Positions 1 to 11,971 of a stretch of DNA of 64,000 nt are shown here, one piece after another. Position 1 is the first letter of the stretch. Every line of letters begins with the position of its first letter. The notes beneath the pieces were generated by a model. That model was given only the letters and a program-made list of their open reading frames with translations. It was not told where the DNA came from and did no database searches. The position numbers and the translations under genes are program-made. Origin of the DNA: Ananas comosus (lineage: Eukaryota > Streptophyta > Magnoliopsida > Poales > Bromeliaceae); assembly GCF_001540865.1 (NCBI RefSeq), contig NC_033638.1:5097849-5161848 (forward strand), in the 5' to 3' direction.

Positions 1-1237
1 TGCATATTGATAGGATGCATGATAGGGTATGAATGGGCGCAATTCCTTTACTTGCATGTCTTTGATAGTATAGCGAGGTGAGCTTGACACTAGTGTTAGA
101 ATGCATGTGTAAAGGTGAATTGTGACATAGAAACCCTAGTGTAAATGACAATGTGAACTTGTGTTAATTGGACAAGAGTCGATGAACGAGTGGCATCTAA
201 ATAGCATGAAAACTATCACGAGTGGCATGATGAACTAGAGTGTAGGTGAAACACTATTGCATGATAAACCTAGTGATGACTAGTTCCCAAGAGATGTTGG
301 CCCTAGTGGATAGGGTATTCTCTGTTGACGAGGATTGGACTATACTCACATGTCTGTTTAGTGCTTGTTGGCGGTCGCTCCGCACAAGCCGTGCGCTCCG
401 GAGTTTTGTCACACGAGGGGTGAGCCTTATGGGGCCCCGCAGACGGTCTCGGGTGAGTGAGTGTGGATCCTCACCTACGAGATGTTAGTGAGTTCGGTGA
501 GTGAGTAGTTCTCGCCCCGAGCAAGCGGATCCTTTCCCGTGAGATTGAGATTGGGTTGTATGACAGCTACAGTAGCATGTTTTCCTTGACATAGTAGCAT
601 GACAGTGACCTCTGTACTATGTACAATTCATTCATTCATATTTGGATTGAGGCATACAGCATGATATCTGTTATTGCTTTCGTTTATACATCTATCTATC
701 TATCTATATATGCCTGCTTAGACCTAGTGAGGAGATCGGCGGAGTCGACGGCTGAACCCACTGGGAACTATTCGTAGTTCTCACCCCACCATATTGCAGG
801 GCCGAGTGCGAACGCTCCGAGCGAGGATCGCGGTAAGGGCTTAGTGCCCTAGAGATAGCTACAGCCTCCTTTTGCATTAGAGACACCTGAGGTATACATG
901 AGAGTAGATCTTGTATAGGTGTGAGACAGTTTGAGAGCATGATGTATATACATTTTGGATGATAAATGTAAGTAAATAGGGATAATCAATGTTGTAAATG
1001 AATGTAATAGTTAGTAACTCTCTTTATTATCACTTATATGAATTACTTGTGGCTTGCTCTTGTTGTTAGCGCTAGTGGCGCTCCTTGTTGTATCATGTAT
1101 GTTTTAGAGTTTTCTTGGGCAACTCTTGTACATGATTTGTTGATGCAGAGTCTTGGGCGGATAGGGGAGGTGCTGTCCGTCCGGCGTACTGTTCGACGTG
1201 CCCGCACCGGCCAAAGTAGCGGTCGCGGGGCATGACA
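1..1237 (+). mobile_element. 3' part of a long Gypsy-type LTR, 5' end outside the window
   Basis: No gene is seen. The stretch ends in GCGGGGCATGACA, matching the TGACA ends of the complete LTRs elsewhere in the window. Before that end it has the same order of modules: a GGTCGCTCC...ACAAGCCG block near 373-392, then CCCACTGGGAACTA with an inverted TAGTTCTCACCCC (757-788), then GGATCGCGGTAAGGG (about 824). It lies beyond the last visible villin exon, so it may be inside a villin intron or downstream of the gene. The class is inferred from similarity to the other LTRs; no pol sequence is attached. Confidence 0.7.
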
Positions 1238-1246
1238 GCTACTTCA

Positions 1247-1471
1247 TGAACTTTTGGCGAGTTTCACTTAACCCCCCAAACTCCTAAAATAGACATCTAA
1301 CACCCTAAACTCTAATACTTCATTCGTTTTACCCCTTCCGTCAGTTTCCGGTTAATAGAGCTTGACTGAAAACTGGCGGAACGGGTAACATAAATGAAAT
1401 ATTAGAGTTTAGGGTGTTAGATGTCCATTTTAGGAGTTCGAGGGGTAAAGTGAAACTTCGCCAAAAGTTCA
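1247..1471. mobile_element. Foldback MITE, about 100-bp inverted arms
   Basis: The left arm (from TGAACTTTTGGCGAGTTTC) and the right arm (ending in CTTCGCCAAAAGTTCA) are inverted copies through roughly 100 bp each, sharing blocks such as ACATCTAACACCCTAAACTC. The loop is about 25 bp. To the right, sequence continues with a run (GGGTAACAATGCAATTTACCC) that has no left counterpart. The left end therefore appears cut off, perhaps by arrival of the adjacent LTR ending at 1,237. The superfamily is not assigned because no clean target duplication is visible. Confidence 0.72.
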
Positions 1472-1623
1472 GTGGGTAACAATGCAATTTACCCAAAAAT
1501 AATTTGTGAAGAAAAGGTGGATGCCTATGGTGAAAGCGGAGGGCTCGGGCTGATAGAATCTGAAAAAGCCCACAATAGAAAAGAAAAAAAAAAAAACCCA
1601 AAATAGAAAAAAAAGAGGCATAA

Positions 1624-1778
1624 TGCTGTGCCGCGATACCCGCTGGGGTATCGCGTTGTCTCGTGCGATACCCAGCGAGTTTCGCAACACAAGGGGTCCT
1701 GCGAGACCCCAGCTGTATAGTGCCCCTATATTGAGGGCACAATACGTGCCGTCTCTTGCCGTACGGCACAGGACAGCA
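1624..1778. other. Block of five consecutive hairpins enclosed by an outer stem
   Basis: Five separate inverted repeats follow one another. CGCGATACC/GGTATCGCG (1632-1655) has a perfect 9-bp stem and 6-nt loop. A diverged copy lies at 1665-1685. GGGGTC/GACCCC (1693-1710) has a 6-nt loop. GTGCCC/GGGCAC is at 1720-1740 and GTGCCG/CGGCAC at 1746-1769. TGCTGT (1624-1629) and ACAGCA (1773-1778) could close the whole block. The sequence is GC-richer than its surroundings and has no convincing reading frame. It could be a structured RNA, a transposon subterminal region or a cruciform-forming DNA. The function is unknown. Confidence 0.5.
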
Positions 1779-1974
1779 CTTGAAATCTTGAAACTAACTA
1801 ACATCCCTATTCAAAAAACTGGTCTCATAGTTTTTCCTAGGCATTAGTAATTCTTCATACAGAATACATAAATCTTAGGCCTTTGACAACACGACCAATA
1901 TTTATCCCTTTTTTTCTTTAAAATTTTCAAAATACTATCTTAGAATGTATGACATAAAAAAAACTAGTTTTCAG

Positions 1975-2702
1975 CAGTGTTTGAAAAGGCGCGAGGCACA
2001 GAGAGGAGCAAGACTTTCCTGAAGCCTAGGCACGAGGCGCACTGCGAGGCGCGCCTCAAGAAGGCGAGGCACGTGCCTCAAGAAGGCGAGGCGCACATTT
2101 ACTAAGCCTAGTTTGATTTGATGTTCTACATTAAAAAACCCCAAAATAACCATCAAAAAGTAAAGAAAACACATGCATATAGTTTAATTTGATGTTCTTG
2201 CTGACGCTGCAGCTGTTTTCACTGCAGCTGCTTCTTGTTTTCCTGCTATCGCTACTCCTGGTTGCTTGTTCTAGCCACCACTGATTTGTTGCCGCTACTT
2301 CCTGCTACTAGCACAGTTGTTGTTGGATGCTCGACAGGAGAGGATGTAGGAAAACAAGAGATGGAGAGGAGAGGGCGAGCAGCTGATTCTTTTTGTTTTA
2401 GGGGTTTTTTTGGATTTCTTTCAAGATTTTTTAAGTATCTTATCAGGTTTAAAGTATAAGATGCAAATTCAAAACCCAACAATCCGAAATCTTGAAATTT
2501 TTTTGGATTTCTTTTAATATTTTCTAAGTATCTTATCGAGTTAAAGTATAATATGCAAATTCAAAATCCAACAACTAGAAAACTATAAAAATCCCTGAAA
2601 ACTTAAATATTGCAAGGCACGCACCCTCACGCCTTGCCTGGGGCCGGCGCCTCGCGCCAAGATGCCGAGGCGCGCGCCTCAAGCGCACCTTTTCAAACAG
2701 TG
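1975..2702. mobile_element. Non-autonomous hAT transposon with 8-bp target duplication
   Basis: The 728-bp element has ends CAGTGTTTGAAAAGG and, inverted, CACTGTTTGAAAAGG. It is flanked on both sides by the identical 8-mer GTTTTCAG (1967-1974 and 2703-2710). An 8-bp duplication and CA(G/C)TG ends are typical of the hAT superfamily. Subterminal regions are rich in GAGGCGCGCCTCAAG-like repeats, and the middle is AT-rich with a duplicated segment around 2,400-2,540. No transposase is encoded. The exact duplication points to a fairly recent insertion. Confidence 0.88.
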
Positions 2703-2891
2703 GTTTTCAGCTAACCTTGTTTCACATATTGATAAATGTCTAATCACAGCTCAAAAGCAGTCACAACATACTCTACAACAACCATCTATGTACAATAGGA
2801 AAAATTCATTTTTCAACTCACTTTTCATCTTATAACGGAAATAACGCCATCAGAGACTAACAGGAAACTCCAAATATTTTACTAACATATT

Positions 2892-3075
2892 GGAAATTGC
2901 AATTATATAACTAACCAGAGTTTAAGATGAGATATCATCCAATTTATGATTACTTGAATGCTATCTTTTTCCCACCCAACAGGTTAAGAAGTATTCTTCT
3001 TTCTTTTCACTAGAATGATATGTATAGAGAATAATGTAACAGTCTCCACTATAAAATTTACCAATCTCATCCTTT
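2892..3075 (-). repeat. Tandem duplicate of the 3' part of villin exon 10
   Basis: A 184-bp unit is repeated head to tail (2892-3075 and 3076-3259). The right copy holds the true 3' part of villin exon 10 and the start of the following intron. The left copy has an extra A in the GGAAAAAGAT run, which puts the frame into an early TAG. Its donor changed from CAG/GTAATC to CAA/GTAATC and it lacks the 5' part of the exon. It is therefore a dead exon copy within the intron. Confidence 0.85.
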
Positions 3076-3137
3076 GGAAATTGCAATTATATAACTAAGC
3101 AGAGTTTAGGATGAGATATCATCCAATTTATGATTAC

Positions 3138-5851
3138 CTGAATGCTATCTTTTCCCATCCAACAGGTTAAGAAGTATTCTTCTTTCTTTTCACCAGAATG
3201 ATATGTATAGAGAACAATGTAACAGTCTCCACTATAAAATTTACCAATCTCATCCTTTGGAAGTGGAGTCTTCGCACTGCCATTAATGCGCCAAACCTGA
3301 AAGATTGCATGATTAAAATTTTGAAACAATTTATATAAGTAACCTTCTGAGGATTTATGATACAGATATTATTTATACAGATTAAAGTAGTCCAAGACAA
3401 AACCTCAAGTTTTCCATTGCCCTCAAGCAAAGGAGGAACTTCCTCATTTACAGGTGAGCCTTTTGCCGTCCCCTTAACATCAACACCCTGCTGCTTTAAT
3501 AAAGCTGAAAAAAAAAAAAAAAATCAAACACAAGTTAAAAAAATATCAAAAAAAAGAATTTGGTTACGACCAAGGATTTAAGCGCCGTGGCACGGCGTCA
3601 TGCCGGAAACTTGCCGGCACAGTACGGCACGGTGCGTGCCGGCCCCTGCCGATGCATGCCAGTCACAAAAAATTCATGTGTGCCGACACATAATAGCATG
3701 AAATATTTATTTTCTTTAGCAACAAAATATTCTAACTGTTTATTATATATTTTTATCAAATCTTTTGAACTTTATTGAGAAAATTACTTATTAATTTAAA
3801 TAATAGAGGGTTTTGAGTTGTGTCATCGGCATGGGGGCTGTATCGTGCCGATATCTTGTTGGCACGATATGATACGATTAATACGGCTCGTGCCGATGGG
3901 CACTTAAATCCTCGGTTGCAACATAAATGAAGTATCAACTACCTGCTACTTTTCCTCTGCCTTCTTCTCCACCAGAGTTTCCTGGTGTAGTACCCATTGG
4001 CCATGATTCAAATTTTGACTTGAAGGAGTGAGTTTCATAACCTTGAATCACTTGAGTTATTCGTGTTGACTTTGGTCTATTTTGATTAGCAATAAACTCC
4101 TATAAGAAGAATCCAATGAGTACAAAAAAATAATGTCTCATCATTATATTAGATAGACTAAAGTTTACCTCAGCAGCTTTGCTAGCAGCTTTTCTATCCT
4201 CCACTTGTGTTACACGGCCTACCCACACAAAAACCTCAGCTCCACAATCCAGTAAATAGCACTTGTTGTTCTCCAAAAGAGCTTTAGAAAGGGTGTTTTC
4301 TTCCAAGTTCAGTTGACCATCATTAATACTGCAAGGAGAAAATACACTATGTGAGATACTAATTGGGTATAATTGAAGTTTAAGACTGAAAGTAAAATGT
4401 CATGTCTAGCACTGTTTGCTGGAATCTGATAATGTAAAGACTAGTTTCCACTTATGCATGTTTGAAGTTTCTACTTAACGCACATACAGCCTGATCTAAA
4501 TTTAGCATGTCCTTTAATTACAAATTGAGCTTGTGACAAAAAAGTTTAGTAATGATAAAATTCAAATATGATAAAACAAGGTAAATCTGCAACAAACTGA
4601 TATAGAAAAGGTCAGCAAGATATGCCGGGAGATTCATCTTATATCAGCCTCCGCATAGTGGAGCATAAGGGAAGGTGAAAACACTTTGCATCTTTTCAAT
4701 CATTATAGTTGAGCCAATTATCTTTGCAATTCACTGCAGTCTTATCCTTTTTCATTTAAGTTCATCAGTTGAATTGGACAACCATATGAGAAGCACAAAA
4801 ATCAAATACACAGCAGTTAGATGATAATACATGGATATCTCTGTCCAACTCAAACCAGAGTTGTTATATTAAATGAGATCAAATGCACATCTGAGCAAAA
4901 ATTACCAGAGCCATCTTGCTTAGCACAGGACTTCAAGACAGGACTTCAAGACAAATTGTAGATACTGATAACATTGATCTGGAAAATACAGTCTGGATCA
5001 AGGATCAGTTCTTAGATATCCCAGCCTGGCAAGAGTTTCTGGCTTGACCAGGCCCAACCCAATCTGACCGTCTTTTTGAACTAGGCTCAGGCTTAAATAG
5101 CTACGTAAGTTCCAACTCCAGCGCAACCGACTTTAATCTGGCTAAAACGTGCACCGGCGAGGCCTAGACTTTGCTCAGTTGTAATCAAATCACACAAACC
5201 CCACCAGTTTCTCTCACAATTACCAGCAATCTGGTTCATGTTGAACCAACTGGCAAACTTTATGAGCAATTTATAGAAAAGTTAAAAGTCTTATGCAGAT
5301 GAAAAGTAAAAGCATCAAATTATTATTAATATCTCTAATCATATACATATTTGATGCATATGAAAACTAGAATACCTATAAAGTTTCGCAGGAGTTGTTT
5401 CCATAACAACATCATCTTCCCCAATAGCTTTCTTGCCAATTGGCGCAAAGCCGCCGAAAAGAACCCAGAACTCACCTGAATCTGACTCCGCTACGAGTTT
5501 TCCATCCTCTGACATTATTGGTTCAATATAAATAAATAAACTGAAAATTCAGATTTTCTTAACAACAAGAGAAGAAAATAAATTTTCAGACAAGTTGCCG
5601 CTCTCACCAATGATTGCAACATCACATGTTCCCTCATGGTACTTCTCCTTTAAATACTGTATTACTTCTAATGCTTTAGCTCTTTCTTGGATATTGGAGT
5701 TAGCACCATTGAATTGGTATATTTTCTTTTCAGTGTCTAAAATAAACACATCATCATGATTGAGTGATGAGCGAGCAAATGGAACCTGCAAAAGCAACAT
5801 TTATATCACCACTCAATAAACAGCCCTGACATGAATAATAAACCATAGAGC

Positions 5852-5891
<40 letters not shown>

Positions 5892-7069
5892 AGGTCTTAG
5901 CACCTGCTTCATTCTAACAACTCGCTTCCCTTTACAAACATATAATCGTGGTTCAAACTTCTCCTCCTCCAGCTTTTTGAATCCGGAAGCAAAGCCCCCC
6001 TCCAAAGGAATAATACATGGCTTGAAGTATGAAAGAAATTTGTCAGATTCATGGCCTTGAACTTCCCTGTGCTGGACTGCACGGCCTCCAAGAACGGCAT
6101 CAAGTTCAACTGTCTTGATTGCTGCAGTTCCACCTTCATCCTGTGACAAACGATAGAAGTCAACAAAACAGTTACATACAAAATTTCTTGGTTTAAAGAA
6201 AGTACATCAGTCATACTTGACTTGAATCTTTTCCAATCCAGAAGTGAATGTCATATAAGTAGGCACCACCTTTGCCTGAAGTTGTCTGCAAAAGATGGAG
6301 GGAAGAATTAAAACACTAGAAAACCAGACCAAAATTAAAAAAACAAAATAAGGAAAAAAATGTAAGGCGATCCCATCAATTACAGGATAGAACGCCAACC
6401 TTATCTTTTTTATTGACACCCCATCAACTTCAGCAGTGTTGATTTTGAATATCATTCCATCAGCTGAATTAGTTAACTGCTAGACATTAACTTCTAACAG
6501 ACTTCACAATTCTATCAGCTGAAGAGGGGACAGAACCATTAACTTTAATGGACCCTGATTCCCTGATTCAATAAACTTAAAAACTCGAATCAGAATGTTC
6601 AACTGAGTGGGTGCCACTAAAAAGGGGCAAAACCAAAAGAAGTTGAGTTGTTTATTTCAGAATGACCTGAGTTGATGGGATCCCCACATATTTTTTATCA
6701 AAACAGCTAATATGAAAACAAAAAATCACCTGCAAAACAATATACGAGTCTCCTGAGTAGAATTTACCATAATCTGACTTTGCTAAAGGCACTGGTTGAA
6801 AGTTTTCAATCCGCCAAATCTCCAGCCCTCTACGTGAGGTTAAGGTGAATATAATAGGACATTAAAAAGAAAGAGCACTATGTAGAAGACCAATAGAACC
6901 ACTTTACACGTCAGTGCAGAAGACCAGTTTGAAATTTTTGACAAGTAAAAATATTTTCAGATAACTAACTATAACACCATGGTGAATGTTTTATCAGTCT
7001 ATACAAAGGATACACTCTCTGTCCAGCTCCCTGAAATGCAGGATCCAGATTTTTTGCAGAACTTGCCAT
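3138..7069 (-). CDS. VLN: Villin, exons 1-10 (N-terminal 450 codons; rest outside window)
   Basis: Plant villins bind, cap, sever and bundle actin filaments in the cytoplasm. Exons on the minus strand are 7069-7014, 6829-6730, 6285-6217, 6140-5904, 5785-5608, 5508-5376, 4328-4169, 4099-3943, 3504-3404 and 3296-3138. All introns are GT-AG and the joined length is exactly 450 codons with no stop. The start [19 protein letters not shown] matches plant villin N-termini. G1 follows ([38 protein letters not shown]), then the segment with [17 protein letters not shown], then [46 protein letters not shown], and the start of G4 at about residue 398 ([28 protein letters not shown]). Villins are about 950 residues long; the rest of G4, G5, G6 and the headpiece must lie beyond the left edge if the gene is whole. 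No further exon was found in the left 2.9 kb. This could be a gene with a large transposon-filled intron or a truncated copy. Confidence 0.93.
3571..3913. mobile_element. Mutator-like MITE in a villin intron
   Basis: Ends CAAGGATTTAAGCGCC and, inverted, CGAGGATTTAAGTGCC enclose 343 bp. The flanking 9-mers GGTTACGAC (3562-3570) and GGTTGCAAC (3914-3922) match at 7 of 9 positions, as expected for an aged 9-bp Mutator duplication. The ends are rich in GGCACGGTGCGTGCCGGC-type repeats and the centre is AT-rich. It lies between exons 8 and 9 and does not touch the splice sites. Confidence 0.8.
5854..5888. repeat. (CA)n microsatellite in a villin intron
   Basis: An uninterrupted run of about 17 CA units lies in the intron between exons 4 and 5, only 16 bp from the exon 4 donor. 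On the coding strand it is a TG run just downstream of the splice donor. Length change is expected and could serve as a marker. Confidence 0.95.
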
Positions 7070-9545
7070 CACACAATATCCTTATGTAGAAACCCGTTCA
7101 GTAAACTGGGCCAATATAAAGACGCCTTCTTCGAAGCACAATGTCGAGCCAATTCCAAACTAGATAGGCACCATATGCTGAAGAAAGAAACCTCGTAACA
7201 TCAAGTAAGTATATATTATTTCCCTATGGTTATGCACTAAATCTGGACCTACTAATCACAACCACAAAGTATTTACAGAATAAGAAATCGGAGATAATTC
7301 AAACTTTCAAAGAATATCAGAAAGCATTATGCAAGAATACAATTAAAAGAATTTGGAAGCTAATCCCTTTTGTGGCATATAAGTATTGATGCTCGGACAA
7401 GATCCCAAATTTTTTTACTTCATCCCCAAGCACTTTTGCAGGATCTATCATAATGAGTTAGGAGAACTTGGTACAAGAAACTGGGGATATGATTGTACAA
7501 AACTAACATCCTTGTCTTCAACCAAGAAACCAAGAAAATTCTCACTTTTCTCCACTTCCCCACTAAAGCTGAGACTACCTTCTTAATATCTGCAGATATA
7601 GCAAACTAAAGAAGAGCTATATGAACTAGTTTAGGCCAAATAAGAAAATGGAAAGTAACGCAGACACTGAGCCACCAATATCTTAAAGATATCTAAGTAT
7701 GGGAACTATACCATGCCGACTTCTAGTCAACGAGCCATGTGCTGGCCCATGCAAGAAGATATGGCCATCCTTGATCATTGCATTGCTAGCAATTTCGAGT
7801 AGGATGTTTCATATAGGCTATGCAAAAGTTAATTAAGTCTGCTACTCCACCCTATTCCCTCTGCACAGTGGTCCTTCACTTTTTAAGATTATGTTTGCAT
7901 TTCCTATGAGCAGCATAAAATCTTGAAAAGTAGCTTCATATTAATATCATGTCATAAACATTTTCAAATCAACTAGCATTACATTCTAGACTTCATGTAG
8001 AGAAAATGAAGTCTCGGAAACCATATAGTTCCATCAGTCAAATTTCCAGAGAACTGATCATCAGACTCCAATCTAGAGGCTTCTCATCTCTGCAATCCAT
8101 TTTGATACCATATGTACCAATATGTCAAGTATCCCGAAATTTTCCTCATATACTCCAACATCTGCTGTTGGGAATTCCTTCTTAGCAGTATACTGCCTGA
8201 CCGCATAGCGAACTTGTCTAAAATAATCTTGTTTGATTATAGTTTTTCATCAGACCATTAGTGTAAACATTTCCTTCACGAAGAGTATTTCACTAGTTTG
8301 CATTCCCATTACTCAAACTATTATATAAAGTCTGATACAAAGAGAGTCGATCTCAATCATGTTAGTTAGAACTTAGAAAAACTGAAAGGGCTTAAAATGT
8401 CATTTATCAGCCTCAGTATCCCATGAAAGCAATGAACGGCAATGTTGACAAATCTTTTTGGTCTATTTACAAACATTCTCAACATTTAACAGCCAAAAAC
8501 CAAAATTTAATCTTTTATGTCAATGCCAATAAAATTCAGAAGCTCAATGTTTATCTTAAGAAAGAAAATATCGATTCCTGACATAAGTAACTTTCCTGCC
8601 ACAGGCATTAGCTTCTCACTCTCAAGTTCTCTTCTTGAAAAACACCGTCGCGTCAGGTTCAATAAGATACAAGGCCTTATCACTTTACATTGTACATTTT
8701 ACGCGAATGTGAAGACAGTTCGTCCTAATTAAAGTGATACCGGCGAATAACAACCTATCACTGCACCTCTTTCATGATCTTGGACCGAATACACGATCCC
8801 CAGAAATCTGAGAGATCAACAACAATTGTAGGCAGTTTAAATGGTTGAAATCCTAAAAATATTATCATTGGGACTTCCTCACTAGCATACTTGGTGCGTG
8901 GGATCAGTGCAAAAAGAGTTCCTTTTTTTTATAAAAATAAATTAAGAACAACCTAGAAAGCCACAATTTATAACGAAAAAGACAGTGAACAAGCGACATA
9001 TTACAAGATCGCGAGAAAGTGATCGCGAGAACGTAGCGACACTTCAAACTACAAGTGACATAAAATCATTAAAAATAGACAATAATCAACCAAAAAATGT
9101 CGGGAGAGACGACCAAACAAGCAAAAAGGCCGGAGATTGAGATGATTCCGATGCGCACCCACAAGAAAAAAAAAGAAAAAAAGAAAAAGAACCACTGATC
9201 CTCACTCAGATCAAAAGGTGCACAACCCTAAATAGATCGAATCGAAGCGAAAGAACGATAAAACAACATCAAATCCACTATAAATCGCAAGGACCACAAG
9301 GAACCTGGGAAAATTCGTCACAAAATTCGCTTTAACAACAACGGAATCGAAGGATAGGAATCGGAATCGATCCGAGATAGGGTACCTGAGATTGAGAAGA
9401 AGAGGAGGAGGATCTGCGGGCAGATCGAAGGCGGAAGTGGGAACCAACTCGATCGAGGTGGCGAAAAAGGTGCGTGATACCGGAGGTTATGATTGTCCCC
9501 TCCCTTTCTCTCTCTTTCTCGTGCCCCGTTCGCTCGCGAATAGAT
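7070..9545 (-). other. VLN: Villin 5' leader with a 2.2-kb leader intron
   Basis: The leader exon (about 9545-9386) is CT-rich and ends in CTCAATCTCAG/GTACC, a good donor. The likely acceptor is TTTCTTTCTTCAG at 7178, giving a second leader exon of 7177-7070 that runs into the ATG at 7069. The intron (7178-9385) holds no coding similarity or recognisable transposon. An intron in the 5' leader is known for other plant villin genes. The exon borders are inferred from splice signals alone. Confidence 0.6.
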
Positions 9546-9571
9546 CTAATCTTTTTTTTTTTTTTTATTAC

Positions 9572-9579
9572 TATTTATA
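9572..9579 (-). promoter_or_regulatory. Probable TATA box of the villin gene
   Basis: On the minus strand the sequence reads CTATAAATAG, a strong plant TATA box, about 190 bp upstream of the leader-exon donor. It is followed by an A-rich run and then the CT/GA-rich leader. The start of transcription should fall near 9,545. It is the only good TATA match between the leader exon and the upstream SINE. Confidence 0.6.
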
Positions 9580-9654
9580 GCGGCATCAGAGTGAAAGAAG
9601 GGTAAAATTAGTGGATAGTGCCTTGACTATTCCAATATCGCCATTTGCGTGCCT

Positions 9655-9775
9655 TTCTCGTTTATTTATTTTATTTAAAAATAAACTTAACTAGAAATAT
9701 AAATTAATTAGGATTCGAACTTGGGACCTCGAATACCAACTGTCAAGCTCTTTGCCACTTGCGCTAGGAATAATC
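9655..9775 (-). mobile_element. tRNA-derived SINE (copy 1)
   Basis: Read on the minus strand it has an A box, TAGCGCAAGTGG, and a B box, AGTTCGAATCC, at tRNA-like spacing. A body with TTTATTTTTAAATAAAATAAA follows. Three other copies of the family are in this window. It sits just upstream of the villin promoter. It is not a functional tRNA: there is no acceptor stem or anticodon arm. Confidence 0.75.
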
Positions 9776-9779
9776 GGTT

Positions 9780-10712
9780 GCTATACAAATTTGTTGGTGT
9801 GATATTTATTAGAATACCGTCTGTCTGAATATATAAAAAGAAAGGATAGTTATCAATATATTTTTCAAAACTCTGGAAATATCTTTTTTATATTTTTAAT
9901 ATATCCGTCATATATTTTTCCATTATTTAAAAATATTCTCGCAGTTACCACCCGTTAAGTTATATCGGATTAAATGTATATCATAGTTAAAAAAAATTAA
10001 AATACTTTTTTTACTCTTAACTTCAGGACAAATAAAAAAAAATTAATGGCGATAGAAGGGTATAATTGAAAAGACAAAATAATAATTTTATAAAAATAAT
10101 AATTATTGCTAACAGTTTATTAACATAATTTAACTCTAAAAATATATTTGAAATAACTTGAAATGTAATGAGATTTTTTTAATATTAACCTTTTATAAAA
10201 AGATATTTTTAATATTAACTTTTTTTTAATATTAAAAATAAAAAATTAAAACTCTTAAAGCAACAAAAGTAAAATCTACACTATTCATAAAGTGTGTAAT
10301 AGCATTTTCTTTTAGAGCTATCACAACTCTAAAAAAAGTTCAAAATAGTTAAAAGTAACCAAATTTCGTCAAATGTACGGACACACTTTGCACCGTCTCC
10401 TTTGCTTTCAAAGTTGTGACATATTTGGATACTGTTTAGGACACAATTGCGATAATTGCAAGAGCTCTCGTCTTTATAAAGAAAATAACTAACTTTTTTA
10501 TGATGCAATTCTTTGAAAAAACTACAACATGATATCATACTATTCATAAATTGATATTGTATTTTTCGTCCTTCAAGTATGGCAATCTAATATATTTATA
10601 CTTTTCAATTCATTATTTTCTCGTTTACCTGGCGGATAAAATAAGCAAATATCTATGTTAAAAAGAACTTTTATCCATGTATCAAATTTTATGAGTAAAT
10701 TATTCAACGGAA
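9780..10712. other. AT-rich intergenic DNA without a gene
   Basis: Mostly A/T runs with many stops in all frames. No splice-linked coding sequence, RNA gene or clear inverted repeat was found. It separates the villin promoter and SINE from the Pack-MULE. Confidence 0.6.
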
Positions 10713-11611
10713 TAGATAAAAGGCCAATTTGCATAAAAAATCCACTAATTTTGGGCTTTTGCAAAAGTGAACAACTTTTTTGGATTTTGCAGATTCGGAC
10801 ATAAATTTCAGCAAACTTACCAAAATACCCTTATTACTTTTTCTCTCTCCTCTTTCTTTTTCTCTCGTTCTTTTTTTCCTCTATCCGAAGAAGGCAGCGG
10901 AGGCGAAGGCGGAGGCGGAAACAGTCCGCCTCGCCTCCGCCCCGCACGCCCTCGCCCTTGCACTCCAGCCCTTATCGCCTCCGACCCTGCTGAGGCTGCG
11001 TCGCCACCCTTTTTCTCCACTAGGGCACGGCGACGTCGAGACGCAGGCTCTTCTCCTCCACCGTGCGTCGGAACGCCGAGACGTCGTCGGAGGCGGCGAG
11101 ATCGCCTCCGACGACGTCACGATGGTTACGATAGAAAGTAAGAGAGGTGGTGACAAAAAAAAATTATAGAAAAAAATAAAAATAAAAAAAATAAAAAAAA
11201 TTTATTTTTTTCCTACAGAAAAGATCAAAACATATGGGAGAAGAAAGAAAATGATGAAATCGCACTCTTAAAAAAAATTACACTGTTTTAAAAAAAATTG
11301 CACTGTTTTAATGAAAATTGCACTATTTCATATAAAAATTACACCTTTAGCCAATATGCACCATTTAGAAAAAATTTGCATTATTTCATTTCTTTCTTTT
11401 CTTTTCTCTCTCTTCTTCTTCTTCTTCTCCTTTTGCGGGAGCAGCACCACCCTTCTTCTTTTTCTTCCTGCAGGAGCCACCCTGCAGGAGGCACCTCCCT
11501 GTCACTGCGCCGCGCCGGAGGACGCCGCAGCAGCGACGCGGCGCATGATGTTCGACGCCGCCCAAAAAAAAAAAAAAGGAAAGGAAAGAAAATGAATAGT
11601 TGGTTAGTAAC

Positions 11612-11916
11612 CGGTGATGATGTCGGCGCCGCCGCTGATGAATTGGAGACGCTGTGTATGACGACGTCGGCGGGAGTCGCACGGGGGAGACCACCATGGG
11701 CGTGAAGGGTGTTGTCACCAGGACCACCACCAGCTTCACCCCTTTCCCTCGCGATCTCGCAGCCGCGACACGTCCGCACCGCCAGCGTGGGGGTTCGACA
11801 TCGTCTCCACGTAGATCACCTTTCCATATATATAAAACAGCTCTTAATTAATTTTCCAAGCTTAAACTATCAGAGAAAACGATGCAATAATATACAATGC
11901 TCTATTGATATATATA

Positions 11917-11971
<55 letters not shown>

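Noticed and set aside
1471..1850. Overlapping short frames around 1,341-1,847
   Set aside because: No similarity to known proteins; they cover the hairpin block and MITE arms.
9712..9770. tRNA gene
   Set aside because: A and B boxes are present but no cloverleaf; four dispersed copies show it is a SINE.
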